64,000 bases of DNA from Cafeteria roenbergensis. Lineage: Eukaryota > Sar > Bigyra > Bicosoecida > Cafeteriaceae. Made by a program: the position numbers and the translations under genes. The stretch covers positions 434,001 through 498,000 of the forward strand of contig VLTN01000015.1 of NCBI GenBank assembly GCA_008330645.1, read 5' to 3'. The first letter of the stretch is position 1. Each line of letters starts with the position of its first letter. Below are positions 50,050 to 60,900 of this stretch, in pieces. The notes under the pieces are model-generated. The model searched no databases. It was not told where the DNA came from and was given only the letters and a program-made list of their open reading frames with translations.

Positions 50050-51588
50050 ATGCTGCGCCGGGCGGGACTTGTCGCGCTTCGCGGCCGGAGCGCAGGAGCG
50101 GCGCGCGGGGGCTGGCTGCTGGGGGCGGCGCAGACGACAGATGCTGCAGCGGTCGCAAGCGGCGTTGCGGGCCTTCGGTTGCCTTCTGGCCTGCGCTGCG
50201 TTGGGCGCCGACAGTCGAGCACGGGGTCACCTCGCGCTGACCACGTCGGCGGGCGCGATGGCCCCCTGTCGTGGTACCAGTCGCAAGTTTCGAGCGGGGC
50301 CGTCGTTGAGGACTCCCACCAGCTCGCGGCGGCCGCGCTGCTGCAGAGCCTCCATGACGACCTCTGCCGGCTGCACGGCGCAGGTGCCGACGCCGACGTT
50401 GCGGACGCCGCGCCCCCCAGCGCTGAGACCTCTGCCGAGCCGCCGCCGCCTCCCCGCGGCATCTTCTCCCGGCTGTTCGGCACCTCCAGCCGCCCCTCCC
50501 CCGCGCCACAGTCCCGTCCCGCCGGCCTGCCCTCCGGCACCCTTGGCCGGGAGGGCCCCCGCGGGGTGTACCTGTGGGGCGGCGTTGGGTGCGGGAAGTC
50601 CATGCTGATGGACGCCTTCTTCGAGGCGTCCGCGGTGCCGCCCTCCCGTCGGCGGCGCGTGCACTTTCACGAGTTCATGCTCGAGGTACACTCGCGCGTG
50701 CACCAGCACCGCCAGGCAAAGCTGGAGGGGGACGCTCTGCTCTCAGTGGCCTCCAAGGTGGCGGCGGAGGCCCAGCTGCTGTGCTTCGACGAGTTCCAGG
50801 TCCGGGACGTCGGCGACGCGATGCTCATGAACCGGCTCTTCGGCCGAATGTTTGACCGCGGGGTGACGATGGTGGCGACTTCGAACCGCCCGCCCGAGGA
50901 CCTGTACGCGGGCGGTCTCCAGCGCGAGCTGTTCGAGCCGTTCATCCACCGGGTCAAAGAGCGCTGCCTCGTGCATCGCCTCGGATCCGAGGTCGACTAC
51001 AGGCAGGCCGGCGAGCAGGCCGACCGCACGTGGATGGTGGGGGCGGACCCGCGATCGCGCGCTGCGGCGTTGGAGGCGGCGTGGCGGCGCGTGGCAGGGG
51101 CCTCGGACGGCACGCCGTCGACCCTTTCTACACAGGGCAGGACCATCCGCGTGCCGCGGGGCGTCTCGGCGGCCGGCGGCCGTCCGTCCGCCTGCGTGTT
51201 TTCCTTCAAGGACCTCTGTCAGGAGCCGCGAGGCGCCGCGGACTTCATCGTGATCGCGCGCGCCTTTGACGTGGTGATGCTGAGCGACGTGCCGCCGATG
51301 ACCCTGTCGGAGCGGAACGAGGTGCGACGCTTCATCACGCTCGTTGACGTCCTCTACGAGCAGCGCACCAAGCTGGTGGTGTCGGCAGCGCGGCCCCTGG
51401 AGCGGATCTTCGAGGCGCGCTACCGCGAGCCGGGAGAAGACCGCTTTGCTGCAGCCCCTGCGGCCGCAGCCGAGAAGCCTTCTGCCTCTGCAGCGGCGGC
51501 CAACAGCGACGAGGCGTTCGCGTTTGACAGGTGCACCAGCCGGCTTATGGAAATGGGCAGCAGCGAGTACCTGGGCACGGATGCCTAG
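50050..51588 (+). CDS. AFG1: AFG1/LACE1-like mitochondrial AAA ATPase
   Basis: A single exon encodes 512 aa from the chosen ATG. Walker A GGVGCGKS (177-184; Ser in place of Thr) follows GPRGVYLWG. RRVHFHEFMLEVHSRVH, Walker B LLCFDEFQV (Asp247-Glu248), VATSNRPPEDLYAGGLQR and FIHRVKERC match the AFG1 family block by block, as do the C-terminal LSDVPPMTLSERNEVRRFITLVDVLYEQ and LVVSAARPLERIF. AFG1L supports turnover and assembly of respiratory-chain subunits at the inner mitochondrial membrane. The N-terminus (MLRRAGLVALRGRSAGAARGG) is a good mitochondrial presequence, which is why 50050 is preferred to 49798. There is a Pro-rich insert (about residues 120-165) and an insert after YRQAGEQ. Confidence 0.92.
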   Translation: MLRRAGLVALRGRSAGAARGGWLLGAAQTTDAAAVASGVAGLRLPSGLRCVGRRQSSTGSPRADHVGGRDGPLSWYQSQVSSGAVVEDSHQLAAAALLQSLHDDLCRLHGAGADADVADAAPPSAETSAEPPPPPRGIFSRLFGTSSRPSPAPQSRPAGLPSGTLGREGPRGVYLWGGVGCGKSMLMDAFFEASAVPPSRRRRVHFHEFMLEVHSRVHQHRQAKLEGDALLSVASKVAAEAQLLCFDEFQVRDVGDAMLMNRLFGRMFDRGVTMVATSNRPPEDLYAGGLQRELFEPFIHRVKERCLVHRLGSEVDYRQAGEQADRTWMVGADPRSRAAALEAAWRRVAGASDGTPSTLSTQGRTIRVPRGVSAAGGRPSACVFSFKDLCQEPRGAADFIVIARAFDVVMLSDVPPMTLSERNEVRRFITLVDVLYEQRTKLVVSAARPLERIFEARYREPGEDRFAAAPAAAAEKPSASAAAANSDEAFAFDRCTSRLMEMGSSEYLGTDA

Positions 51589-51886
51589 GCCCTGGTCCAG
51601 GGGCCGCGTCCGGGAAGGCCCCGGCGTGGTTGCTGCGCCACGCGCCGCTTCGCGTGACGTCCTTCGTGCTGTCGCGGCTGCCGCCGCCCAGGGAACCCGC
51701 AGCTTGCTCCCGAACAATAGCCGGAGACTCCGCGCCGCAAGTGGTCATTCGTCAGATATGCCTCGCAGCCACTCAGGTCGTGCCGCGCGCGCATAGGTGA
51801 GCGAGGCTTGCGGGCAATGTCTGCCGCGACAGGCGCAGGCTCTCACCAAGCACTGCACGCGTGACCTCCCCCGACCCCAGCCGCTT

Positions 51887-51906
51887 CACACACACACACA
51901 CACACA
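51887..51906. repeat. (CA)10 dinucleotide microsatellite
   Basis: Ten uninterrupted CA units lie upstream of the androglobin-like gene. Confidence 0.95.
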
Positions 51907-52018
51907 CGCACGCCCGCAGGCCTTCAACAGCAGGCAACTTTGGTCCACCTTGGCTTCAAGGAAGCGGCACGCACCCCGTGCCGGCAAGTGCGAGTGTGGC
52001 GCTTGGCTGCGCAATGCG

Positions 52019-52043
52019 TATATATTCCCGAATGCCATATATT
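52019..52043 (+). promoter_or_regulatory. TATA-like pair upstream of the androglobin-like gene
   Basis: TATATATT and ATATATT lie 11 nt apart, about 70-90 nt upstream of the ATG at 52111. They are the only such motifs in the intergenic region and are a reasonable core promoter candidate. Confidence 0.4.
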
Positions 52044-52110
52044 GCCACTCATGTGTGGCGCGGCGGCGAGCTGCAGCTCACAACCGGCACGGCCCGCAGG
52101 TGGCCCCGGC

Positions 52111-55100
52111 ATGCCTGGCAAAGCCAAGGCCAAGGGGAAGGGGAAGGGGAAGGGGAAGGACGGGGATGCGGGCGCGGCCCGGTTGCGCGATGTCCATCGC
52201 GTGCGGCCGGCTGCCGTGGCCGTTGTGTCCCCGGAAGCCGAGCGCGCCGTCCTGGACCTCGTGGCCGCTGATCCATCGCTGGCCCCGCAACTCCTCGACG
52301 CGCGCGACCATGCCGCTGTGCGGTTCGGCATGTCAAGCGGCGGCGCCGGGGGTGCAGAGGCCGAGGAGGAGCAGGCGGCCGCCGGCAAGGGCATTTCGCT
52401 GACGACGCAGGCTTGGCAGGAGCTGCTGCGCGGAGAGCTGGCGCTGTCGGGCGTCGACGCGAGACTGGCGAGCGCATGGGAGGCGTCTGCCGTGGCGCAG
52501 GGGCGAGCCCCCGACGACCCGGAGGCGGTCGGCCCTGCGCTCGTCCGCACTCCCACTGGCAGCCTCCGCATCCCAGAGGACGTAGCCGCAGCGCTTGCCG
52601 AGGCGGAAAGCGGTGACAGTGGTGCATCTGAGGACGCCGGGCCAGAGGCAGCCGGCGGGAAGAGCGCCAAGTCGAGCGCTCGCAAGTCAGCGCCGTCGTC
52701 GAAGCGCGGCTCGCGCAAGCGGGGGGACCCAGACCCCGCCGCCGACGCCGCCGGCGCCACCGGCGCCTTCGGCCTCCCAGGAGACGCCCCATCGGGCGCC
52801 GCTGGCCCCCCCTCCGTCGTGGACTGCGTCCCCTCCGCGCCCCGCCGCCTCGTCGCGCGTCTCGGGGCCGACCACCCCGTGGTGGCCGCCATGACCCGAT
52901 TCTGCGACGCCCTGGCGCTCCTGGCAGCGTGCCACGGCAGTGACTGGGTGCCCTGGACGGGGATCCGCCGGGTCGAGGGGGCAGCATCGGCTGGCGAGGG
53001 TCCCGCCAGCGGCGCCCCCGTGTGGGCGGTGGAGCTCTCATGGGCCGGGGCCCGGAGGACTGTCTACGTCGATGGCGCGCTGTGCTTCCCTGTGGCCACC
53101 TTTGACCTGGAGCCCGCGCCCTCGTCCGCGTCCGCGGCGGGAGAGGCGAGCCAGGCAGGCTCAGTGGGCACGCCCGGCCCCGACGCCGACGCCGACGCGG
53201 ACGCCGAAGTCACAGCTGGTGCTGGTGCTGGTGCTGGTGCTGGTGCTGGCGCTGGTGGCGGGAAGGCTCCCGCGTCCAAGGCGAAGCAGGCAGCTTCCCC
53301 CTCGGCGACTGCGGCCGGCAAGCCCGGGAGCGCGGCCGACAGCGCGCCCAGCAGCCCTCCCGACAGCGAGTGCGCCACCCCCGCTGCCGTCGCCTCCGAA
53401 GACTTGCCCCTCTTTCCGGTGGCGGAGCACGCCAAGGGTCCAGAGCTCTGGGCGGCCGTGCTCTGGGCCGCCTGGGTGGCGCTGCACTCGCTGGGCGTGG
53501 ACCACAACCCGCCCGCCGAGCCGTCCGCTGCAGAGGGTGCCGCCGGGAGCGGCGCAGGGGAGACCGGGTCTGAGGCAGAGGCCTCTGCGGCGGCGGCGGC
53601 GCGGCTCGCGCCGTCGCTGGCTCCGCTTGCTGCTGCAGCCCAGCCCATGGCGCTGCTGGAGTGCCTGACGGGCTGGCGCTCCGCCCCGCTCGCCTGGCCG
53701 GAGCACGCGGGGTCGGCCGACGCTTCCGCCGCCGCCCCTCGCGACGCCGGAAGCCCCGACGCAGTGTGGAAGGGGATTCTCGCCAGCGCCGTCGTCGTCA
53801 ACGCCCCGACCACCGCAGAGGTGCTGCGAAACCGCGCCATGAGGCACGCAGCTGCGGTGCTTCGCTGGCGGCGGGCGATGGAGGTGCTGGTCGACCGCAG
53901 GCGGCTTCGCCGGGACGAGCTGATAGCGAGGGCGGGCTTCCGGCCCACGTCCACCCAGGGCCTGAAGAGAGCCGAGGAGCTTGGACTGCTGGACCAGGCA
54001 GCGGCCGATGCTGCCAACCAGCTGCCGCCTCCGCCCGCGCCGCCCGCGCCGCCGCTGCCTGCAAGCCCAGCCCTCACTCGGCTGGGGAGACACCGCGTCC
54101 TCCTCCAGGCGCGCGAGGCGGCATCGGCTCCCGTGACGGCAGCGGGGGGCTGCCTCGTGCCCGGTGCCGGGTACGCCGTGGTGGGCTGCCGGGTGGCGCG
54201 CGGCGTGGTGCTGGCCTCGGGCTGTGAGAGGCCATGCCGAGCCACCGACAGCGGCGTGGTGCTGCTCGGAGGCGGGGACGGGCTTGCGGGCCAGCAGCGG
54301 GCCGCGGCAGGCGGCGGCGGCGGCGGGGATGCAGAGGCGGATGAGGATACCGGCGTGGCCGCTCCTGCTGTGTGGCTGCTGCTGGCCGGGCCGACGCTGC
54401 GCCCAGGGGTCGAGGCCTTCGGGGTAGGGGGAGAGGAGGTCGACGTCACCGCCACGGCAGAGGCGCCCTCCCGCGAGGACACCCCCAGCCGAGGGACGTC
54501 GCGAGCGGGAATCCCGGCTGGAGCCGCCAGCAGTGGCGGCGACGTCGCTGGCGATCTGAGCGCGACGGTCAGCGGCGACGTCGGCGGCGGCGCGGGACGT
54601 CGCCTCAGACACCGCCGCGCCTCCGGGCAGAGCGAGGGAGCGGGCAGCCAGGTGGACGTGACCATCCCCACCGACCCCACTGACAGCGAGATTTGGGTCA
54701 GATTCGACAGGGTGCCTTCGTTCTTCGACACGGCGGGCTGCTTGCTTGCCCTGGAACCAGCCCAGGCAGTGGCAGCGGTGCCGCCCGAGCTCGTGGCCGA
54801 CCCGCCCGAGGCCGCGGACGCCGCCGGAGGGAGCGGGGCCTCTTCCGGAAAGAGCTCTCGGAAGGCGAGCGCCAAGAAGCCGCAGGCCTCGTCCAAGGCC
54901 CCAGCTCCTGCGGCGGCAGCCAAGAAGGCGGGAAAGAAGGGTGCCGGCGGCGCTGCGGGCCGGGGCGCCAAGGGCGGCGCCGCGGCTGAGCCCGCCCAGA
55001 CAGGGCCCTTGGCCTGGGCTCGCGCAGGGGAGGGCGTCGCAGTGCGGCTGCCAGTTCAGCGAGCGCGGAGCTCTGCCGACCGGGCCGCTCTGCTCCCACA

Positions 55101-57774
55101 CAGGACGCTTCTGATTGAGCCTCACGGCGAGGCCGCGGGGACGGCGCCGCTCCTGCTCGTGCGCGGCCGCTGCGCCGCCGGAGCTCGGCTGGCTGTTCAC
55201 GAGCTGCCCGGCTCCCGCGCGCTTCTGGCCTCGTCGGCGACGCCCGACCCAGCTTCCATCGCGTTCCCCGCCCCCGCTGCCGGCCCGGACGCTCCGCCGG
55301 CTGCCGGGTCGGAGGAGGGCGCGCGTGCATCGCCCGAGCCTCGCTGTCCTGCCGGGTCTGTTCTCGCCGCTTGTGCGCGGCCGGACAGCTCTGCCACAGG
55401 GTCAGCCTTCAGCTTGGGGCTGAGCGGTCCGGGCCCCGCTGGCGCGCCAGGCTCGCCGGGGGGCGCAGCGCCGGCCATGCTGTGGAGGCCGTGCGTGAGC
55501 GCGAGCTCCTCCCAGTGGCCCCGCAGACTGCTGGTGGCGCTGCACGCCCTCGCGGAGGACGGAGCGGACGGCCGCGAGGGCGCTCCCGGGGACGGCAGCA
55601 AGACGGGTGCAGCGGCCGGTGGCGCCTCTGCCAGCCTGCCGGAGGCGGTGGTAGAGCTGTCCCTGGTGTCGGCGGGGTGGCGCATTTGCTGCGGCTCTGC
55701 TGAGGATGTCCTGACGGCCGCAGGCGCAAGCGTCGCCAGACCGGAGCCCGGAGCAGCCGTCCCGCTCCCTGCCTGGACCCTGCCAGGGGCCGTCGTGCCG
55801 GTGGCGTCGCGAGTAGTGCGGGTGACGCCTGCGGCGCCTGCTGACGGCGCTGGCCCGCTGACCCCCCCAGTCCTCTCCTGGTGGCTTGCCGCCCCAAGCC
55901 CCCTCTCACAGCTCTGCCGGTGCTTCTCCGTGCGCCTCGACACAGCCGACGTCACGTCCCACCTCGGCGCGGGGGGGAGCCTCAGCCTGCCCCCGGTTGG
56001 TGCCCGGGCTGCTGCTGCAGCAGCGGACGGGGCGAAAGCCTCCGCGCCCGCCGCCGCCGCCGCCGCCGCTGCCGTGCCAATCGACGTTGCACTGGTGGTG
56101 CTGGCTCCCGCCCCGGCCAACGCAGCAGCTTGGTCCCTCTGCGCCGCGTCTGCGTCGTCGTCGCTCCAGGTGCTCGAGCCGGCTCTGCCTGGCAGAGCCG
56201 CCGCGCTGTTCGCGGGCGCAACAGCGCCGAACCGCGATGGCGTGCTATTCCGTGGCACGGTGTCGCTGCCTGCTGATGGTGTATTGGCCTGCGGGAGCCG
56301 CGAGCGCGCGCTGGCGCTGACGTCCTTGCACGCCGTGGCAGGCTCTGCCGCTTGCGTGCCGCCGGCGCTGGCCTCTTCGCTCGGCCTCCCGGAGCTTGCG
56401 CGAATCACCGGATGCAGCGACGAGACGGGAGGCGCGGGCGCGGGCGCGGGCGCGGGCGCAGGCGCGGGCGCGGGCGCGGGCGCGGAGAACGCCGGCTCCG
56501 CCCCTGCGACAGGCGGGGAGGGTGAGGGCGAGAGCGGCGCTGCGCCGGCAGAGGAGGCTGGCGCCGCTGCGGCGGACCTGCCGCTGGGGGCGCTGACGCG
56601 GGCCTCGGCAGCGTTCAGGGCAGGCGACGCAGCAAGCCCTGGATGGCTGGGTGCCGGGGAAGTGTCGTTGGAAGTGGCCGACGCTGTGGAGGGTGGGGCC
56701 GTCAGGGCCATGTGCGTGTCGGACAGGGCGGGCGCGGCGTTGCTTGTGTCGCTGCCTCCGGTGGCGGGCAGGGGGGACGGTGCCTCTGGCGACGCTGCCG
56801 GGGAGGCGCACGACGAAACCGACGAGCTGGCTGCCGCTTGCGCGCCTGCAGAGGCAGAGGCGGGGCTGGAGGGCGCGGCGCTTGCCACGGCGCTCCTGCA
56901 CCGAGGCTGGGCTCCGGCCTGCGTGTGGCCGGAGGTTGACGCTCTCACAAGCGGAGAGGAGGCGGCGGCGATCGGCGGGAGCGACGCAGACCTCACGGTG
57001 CGAGTGACCCTCCGGCTGGCAGCGCTGCCCCCGCAGTGGCGGCACTGCCCCCCGTTTGAGTCCGTTGCCGCCCAGTCCGCGACTCTGGCCAAGGCAGCCT
57101 CTGCTGCGGGCGAGGCGGAGGGGGCGGGGAGCGCCGCCACCCTGGCTCCGGCTGACAGCGAGGCGGGGGAGGCGAAGGCAGCGAGCGCTGCCGCAGCCTC
57201 CGTTGCTGCTGCAGCGACGGCAACGGCGGCGGCGACGGCGACGTCTCCTGAGCCGGCCGCTGAGGAGGACGAGGTCACCCGCGAGGAGGCCGCGCTGGCC
57301 GCAGACGCAGGCCCGCATGTGCCTTGGCGACTGACCTTTCACTCGCACGCTGGCGCAGCGAGGGCCGCTGCTGTGGCTGGGCCCCCGACCGCGGCTGGCA
57401 GCACCCTCTGGAGCTGGCCTTCGGCCATGAGCGTGCAGCCCGTCCGAGCGGCTTCCGGCGAAGAGACCGGGCCTGAATCTGGCAAGGGGGGCAAGGGGGG
57501 CGCAGCATCCAAGAAGGGAAGCAAGAAGAAGCCGGCCGAGGAGGACGAAGCGGAGGCCAAGGACGTCGGCAGCGAAGCAGTTGAGCGCATGCTTGCGTCG
57601 ATTGTGCCGAGCAAGCCGCTGGTGGATTGGGTCCCGGGCACAGCGGGGAGCCCCTCTCTTGAGATGGCGGCCCCACCACCAGCAGCAAGCCAGCACAAGG
57701 CTTGGGTCGCCGGCGAAGACGCGGCCCAGGTTGCCGCTGCGTTGGAATCCGCGTGGGCAGCGGCGATGAGTTGA
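52111..57774 (+). CDS. Androglobin-like protein (degenerate calpain region, no globin seen)
   Basis: One exon encodes 1887 aa. The ATG is followed by a Lys/Gly tract (MPGKAKAKGKGKGKGK). Residues about 275-560 parallel the calpain-like half of animal androglobin: DWVPWTGIRR, VWAVELSWAGARRTVYVDG, GPELWAAVLWAAWVALHSLGV, LLECLTGW...DAVWKGILAS. A later LVTR-like Pro-rich stretch and EIWVRFDRVPSFFDTAGCLLAL (near 860) match the androglobin region before its globin. I see no globin His motif or IQ motif. Androglobin is linked to cilia and sperm flagella in animals; a flagellar role here is inferred. The rest is Ala/Gly-rich and disordered, with two Ala-Gly dipeptide arrays (53215-53258, 56431-56484). 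Catalytic Cys/His of calpain were not identified. Assignment depends on short collinear matches. Confidence 0.55.
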   Translation: MPGKAKAKGKGKGKGKDGDAGAARLRDVHRVRPAAVAVVSPEAERAVLDLVAADPSLAPQLLDARDHAAVRFGMSSGGAGGAEAEEEQAAAGKGISLTTQAWQELLRGELALSGVDARLASAWEASAVAQGRAPDDPEAVGPALVRTPTGSLRIPEDVAAALAEAESGDSGASEDAGPEAAGGKSAKSSARKSAPSSKRGSRKRGDPDPAADAAGATGAFGLPGDAPSGAAGPPSVVDCVPSAPRRLVARLGADHPVVAAMTRFCDALALLAACHGSDWVPWTGIRRVEGAASAGEGPASGAPVWAVELSWAGARRTVYVDGALCFPVATFDLEPAPSSASAAGEASQAGSVGTPGPDADADADAEVTAGAGAGAGAGAGAGGGKAPASKAKQAASPSATAAGKPGSAADSAPSSPPDSECATPAAVASEDLPLFPVAEHAKGPELWAAVLWAAWVALHSLGVDHNPPAEPSAAEGAAGSGAGETGSEAEASAAAAARLAPSLAPLAAAAQPMALLECLTGWRSAPLAWPEHAGSADASAAAPRDAGSPDAVWKGILASAVVVNAPTTAEVLRNRAMRHAAAVLRWRRAMEVLVDRRRLRRDELIARAGFRPTSTQGLKRAEELGLLDQAAADAANQLPPPPAPPAPPLPASPALTRLGRHRVLLQAREAASAPVTAAGGCLVPGAGYAVVGCRVARGVVLASGCERPCRATDSGVVLLGGGDGLAGQQRAAAGGGGGGDAEADEDTGVAAPAVWLLLAGPTLRPGVEAFGVGGEEVDVTATAEAPSREDTPSRGTSRAGIPAGAASSGGDVAGDLSATVSGDVGGGAGRRLRHRRASGQSEGAGSQVDVTIPTDPTDSEIWVRFDRVPSFFDTAGCLLALEPAQAVAAVPPELVADPPEAADAAGGSGASSGKSSRKASAKKPQASSKAPAPAAAAKKAGKKGAGGAAGRGAKGGAAAEPAQTGPLAWARAGEGVAVRLPVQRARSSADRAALLPHRTLLIEPHGEAAGTAPLLLVRGRCAAGARLAVHELPGSRALLASSATPDPASIAFPAPAAGPDAPPAAGSEEGARASPEPRCPAGSVLAACARPDSSATGSAFSLGLSGPGPAGAPGSPGGAAPAMLWRPCVSASSSQWPRRLLVALHALAEDGADGREGAPGDGSKTGAAAGGASASLPEAVVELSLVSAGWRICCGSAEDVLTAAGASVARPEPGAAVPLPAWTLPGAVVPVASRVVRVTPAAPADGAGPLTPPVLSWWLAAPSPLSQLCRCFSVRLDTADVTSHLGAGGSLSLPPVGARAAAAAADGAKASAPAAAAAAAAVPIDVALVVLAPAPANAAAWSLCAASASSSLQVLEPALPGRAAALFAGATAPNRDGVLFRGTVSLPADGVLACGSRERALALTSLHAVAGSAACVPPALASSLGLPELARITGCSDETGGAGAGAGAGAGAGAGAGAENAGSAPATGGEGEGESGAAPAEEAGAAAADLPLGALTRASAAFRAGDAASPGWLGAGEVSLEVADAVEGGAVRAMCVSDRAGAALLVSLPPVAGRGDGASGDAAGEAHDETDELAAACAPAEAEAGLEGAALATALLHRGWAPACVWPEVDALTSGEEAAAIGGSDADLTVRVTLRLAALPPQWRHCPPFESVAAQSATLAKAASAAGEAEGAGSAATLAPADSEAGEAKAASAAAASVAAAATATAAATATSPEPAAEEDEVTREEAALAADAGPHVPWRLTFHSHAGAARAAAVAGPPTAAGSTLWSWPSAMSVQPVRAASGEETGPESGKGGKGGAASKKGSKKKPAEEDEAEAKDVGSEAVERMLASIVPSKPLVDWVPGTAGSPSLEMAAPPPAASQHKAWVAGEDAAQVAAALESAWAAAMS
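53215..53258 (+). repeat. GCTGGT hexamer array encoding Ala-Gly dipeptides
   Basis: About seven GCTGGT units, ending in GCTGGC variants, form an (AG)n tract in the androglobin-like protein. Confidence 0.9.
56431..56484 (+). repeat. GGCGCG hexamer array encoding Gly-Ala dipeptides
   Basis: About nine GGCGCG units encode a second Ala-Gly tract using different codons from the array at 53215, so the two expanded independently. Confidence 0.9.
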
Positions 57775-57994
57775 GCCCGCCGCGAGTCAGTGGTTGTAGT
57801 GAGTCTGTCGGGGCGTCTGGCGCTCTCGCATTGCATGGGTGTGACGTGCACTGCGTGAAACATACGGGTGTGACCCAAGTGCATGGCACAAGGCTGCGAT
57901 TTCGAACCACCTGCAAACATTCACAGCGCCCATCTTCGGCTGCGACACCCCGCGTCAGGGGCTAGGCCCCGCGAGACAGCAACAGCTCGCGAGC

Positions 57995-60900
57995 ATGGCC
58001 AGTCATGCCTTTCGTGTCCGATTGGCCATGGCAGTTTGCGAAAGCAACCTGGTCGAGGTCGAGCGCGCGCTAAATTCCGGATTTTCCGTCCACGACTCCC
58101 TGGACAGGGTGAGTGCCGCCCACCGTGGGAACCGTGCGAGGGGTGGCACAAACGGCGCTAGGTCGCTCCGTCGTGGGCCAAGGGTCGCACTATGAGAGCA
58201 ACGCCTGCAGCCTGTGTGCTGCTTCTGCCGCTGCGGCCGGACGCAGCTCGACCCGGTTCCGCTCAACCCTCTGGCCCGCCGCGCAGTCTGGGAACACCTG
58301 CTTGCACCTCGCCTCCATGAGCAACCTTGTGGGCGTGGCCAACTTTCTGCTCGCCAAGGGAGCGGACATTGACGCCCGGACCCTGGTGAGTTCAAGCCGG
58401 CAGCCAGGCTCGCGCCCGCAGAATGCCCAAGTGACGCAGCGTCACGGCGAGCAAGCTTTCGTGGTGTGTGTGCAACGACCTGGCTTTGGGTCTCCGCAGA
58501 ATGGGGAGACTCCACTAATCCTCGCAACCCACAGCCACCACCACGAGTTTGTTGCTCTCATGACGAGCCTCGGAGCCGACACTGAATGCCAAGTCAAGGT
58601 GCGTCCGCAGCAATCTCAGCGGCAATGCGACGCACCACACGACTCGCCATGGGAGTACGCCAGAGTAGCCGTTCTCTCTCAGCTTGTACCCGCCGGGATC
58701 GCAGGGCGGCCAGACTGCGCTCGCGGTGGCTGCAGGCCAGCAGGACGCGGAAGCGTGCCGCATGCTCATCAAGGCGGGAGCCAACGTCGATGCAGTTGAC
58801 GCGGTGCGTGATTAGGTTGCCCGAGTTCCTATTCTCGCGCCATCAGCGCCCCACGGCCGGCGTGTTGGCTTCAATGCGAATCGGCTGAGAGGCGCTGGCC
58901 AGTCCTCGCTGGGCACCGTGCGCGCGCTCTCCTGTGCGATTGCGTCCGCAGGACGGCTTCTCGGTGCTGTCAAGGGCGGCAGGGGTCGGCTGCTGCGAGA
59001 TTATCTCGCTGCTCGCTGAGGCAGGCGCGCTCCTGAATGGCCCGGAAGGCGTGAGGCCCTGTTGTCGTGTCTTGGGCAAAAGGTTGCTCTCGCGCCCTTG
59101 GAGCACAGGGGGTTCCGTTGTCTGGTGGTCTTGACACCGCAAAGCTTGCGTTTGAGCGGCTTGCGGCCTCCGAGCGAGGCTGCCATTGCGGGAGCCATCG
59201 TGCGGCGCCTGTCCCGCGACACGACCGTGTCTGGCTCGTCGGTTGAGAAGAGCAAATGTCGCAGCGTTCGTATTCGCCGCTGGGGTCAGCCTGCATGGTG
59301 GGCCATCTGGATGCAATCAAGCTCTTGATCGGCCTTGGGGCGGACATCGAATATCAGGACCTTGTGAGCCGTTGCGTCCGTTTGCTGTTTCGCTGAACAC
59401 TCCGACCGCGGTCGACAGGCGCGGCATTGGTTGCTGCAGGCCGCTTGTCCTGTCCAACGCGTCCTCCGTCGTCTCGATACGTTCCAATGCGTCCGGGCTC
59501 GCGCAGACAGGTGGCAGCCCGCTGATGGCCGCAGCTGGAACTGATCAAATGGAGGTTGTGGAACTGCTGTTGGCCCACGGGGCGGACGCAAATTCCATCA
59601 GCAAAGTGCGTTTGCACCGCAACTCTCCTGGCTGTGCAACGATTTCCAATCGGATACGAACCCATCGGTCGCTGGTTGTTGCAAACCTTGGCCTGCCTTG
59701 TCCCGGTGACGGGCGACTGAATGATGCATCTGGCCTCGCAGAGAGCTGGGACAGCGCTGACTGTTGCTGTGGACACCAAGCACGTTGAATTGGTTGCCCT
59801 TTTGCTGACCCACGGCGCGGACCCAACTTTGCTCGACAGTGTAAGCCGCCGGCAGACCACGTGATGACATTGCCCGGCGGCGGCACGTCATCCTGTCAAT
59901 TGCCGCCGCTCGGTGGCGCGCAAATGCTGCGGGTGGTACTCACGGGCTGGCCCTGGCTGGCTGCCGTGGGGCTGGGCGCGTCTCCATGGCCCTCGCAGCT
60001 TGGCTCTTGCCAAAGCAAGGGTTGGCCTTCTCTTGGTGCACCTCGCAGCGTGGCGAGTCCGCCCTGGAGTACACGTGCCGGAGAGGCGACACCAGCATGC
60101 TCAGGATGCTGAGCATCGCTCTGGAGATGGCAGAGGAGCCCGACTTCGTCGACTGCGACAGCTCCTCTGCGATGGGCGGAACGGGTACCCGCCCGAAGCC
60201 TCGCCCACGCAGCAAGCGCCACAAGTTTTCCTCCAAGCGGATCAGCGCTGCAAGGAGCCGCGTGAAGAAGGCCCACGCCGCTGCCAAAAAGGCAGCCCCG
60301 AATGCTGCCAGTGCCGCGGCTGCCAGCGAAGCGGAACGCGTTTCTCTCCTGTCCGCAGTTGCCAACAACCTGTTGGATGACGCACAGGCCAAGCTTGATG
60401 AGGGAGAGTCGCCCGACAGCGAGGACCCGGTGAGGAGGCCACGCCGTGACAGCTCCTCGGGCTCATGCTCTGGGCAATGTCTGGCCAAGCATGAGCGCTT
60501 CTGTGCCGTCCTTTGGTGACTGGGTGTTTGGCGCAGGATGGCCGGCCTCTGCTCGGCATCGCTGCCAGTGCTGGCCACACCAGCATGGTCAAGCTGCTGC
60601 TCGACCGCGGCGCCAACGTCGAGGGCTGCGCGCCGGTGAGCAACGCATTGCCGTTGGGGTCAGTGCGCCTGTCGGCGCCATTGCAGCGCCTGTGCTTGCA
60701 GTAGGCTATCCGCTGACTCTTGAGCCATCGTGCCCAATTGCAGGACGGGCGGACCGCATTGATGCTGGCTGTGGCGGAGCGCCACGCGGAGACTGCCGCC
60801 GCGCTCTTGGAGCGGGGAGCATCTGCGGCCGCAACAGGAGCTGTGAGAGATTTAGTTGCTGTCCTTGGTGCAGCTGTTGCTGTTGCGTGGCCGGTCTCGT

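Larger units (their letters stand above)
51589..52110. other. Intergenic region with CA repeat and TATA-like elements
   Basis: About 520 nt lies between two plus-strand genes. It contains (CA)10 at 51887-51906 and two AT-rich motifs, TATATATT (52019-52026) and ATATATT (52037-52043), which stand out in this GC-rich DNA. I see no gene. Confidence 0.5.

Noticed and set aside
51940-52110. N-terminal extension of the androglobin-like gene to an ATG at 51940
   Set aside because: The extension runs through TATA-like sequence and lacks protein-like composition; the Lys/Gly start at 52111 is more natural.
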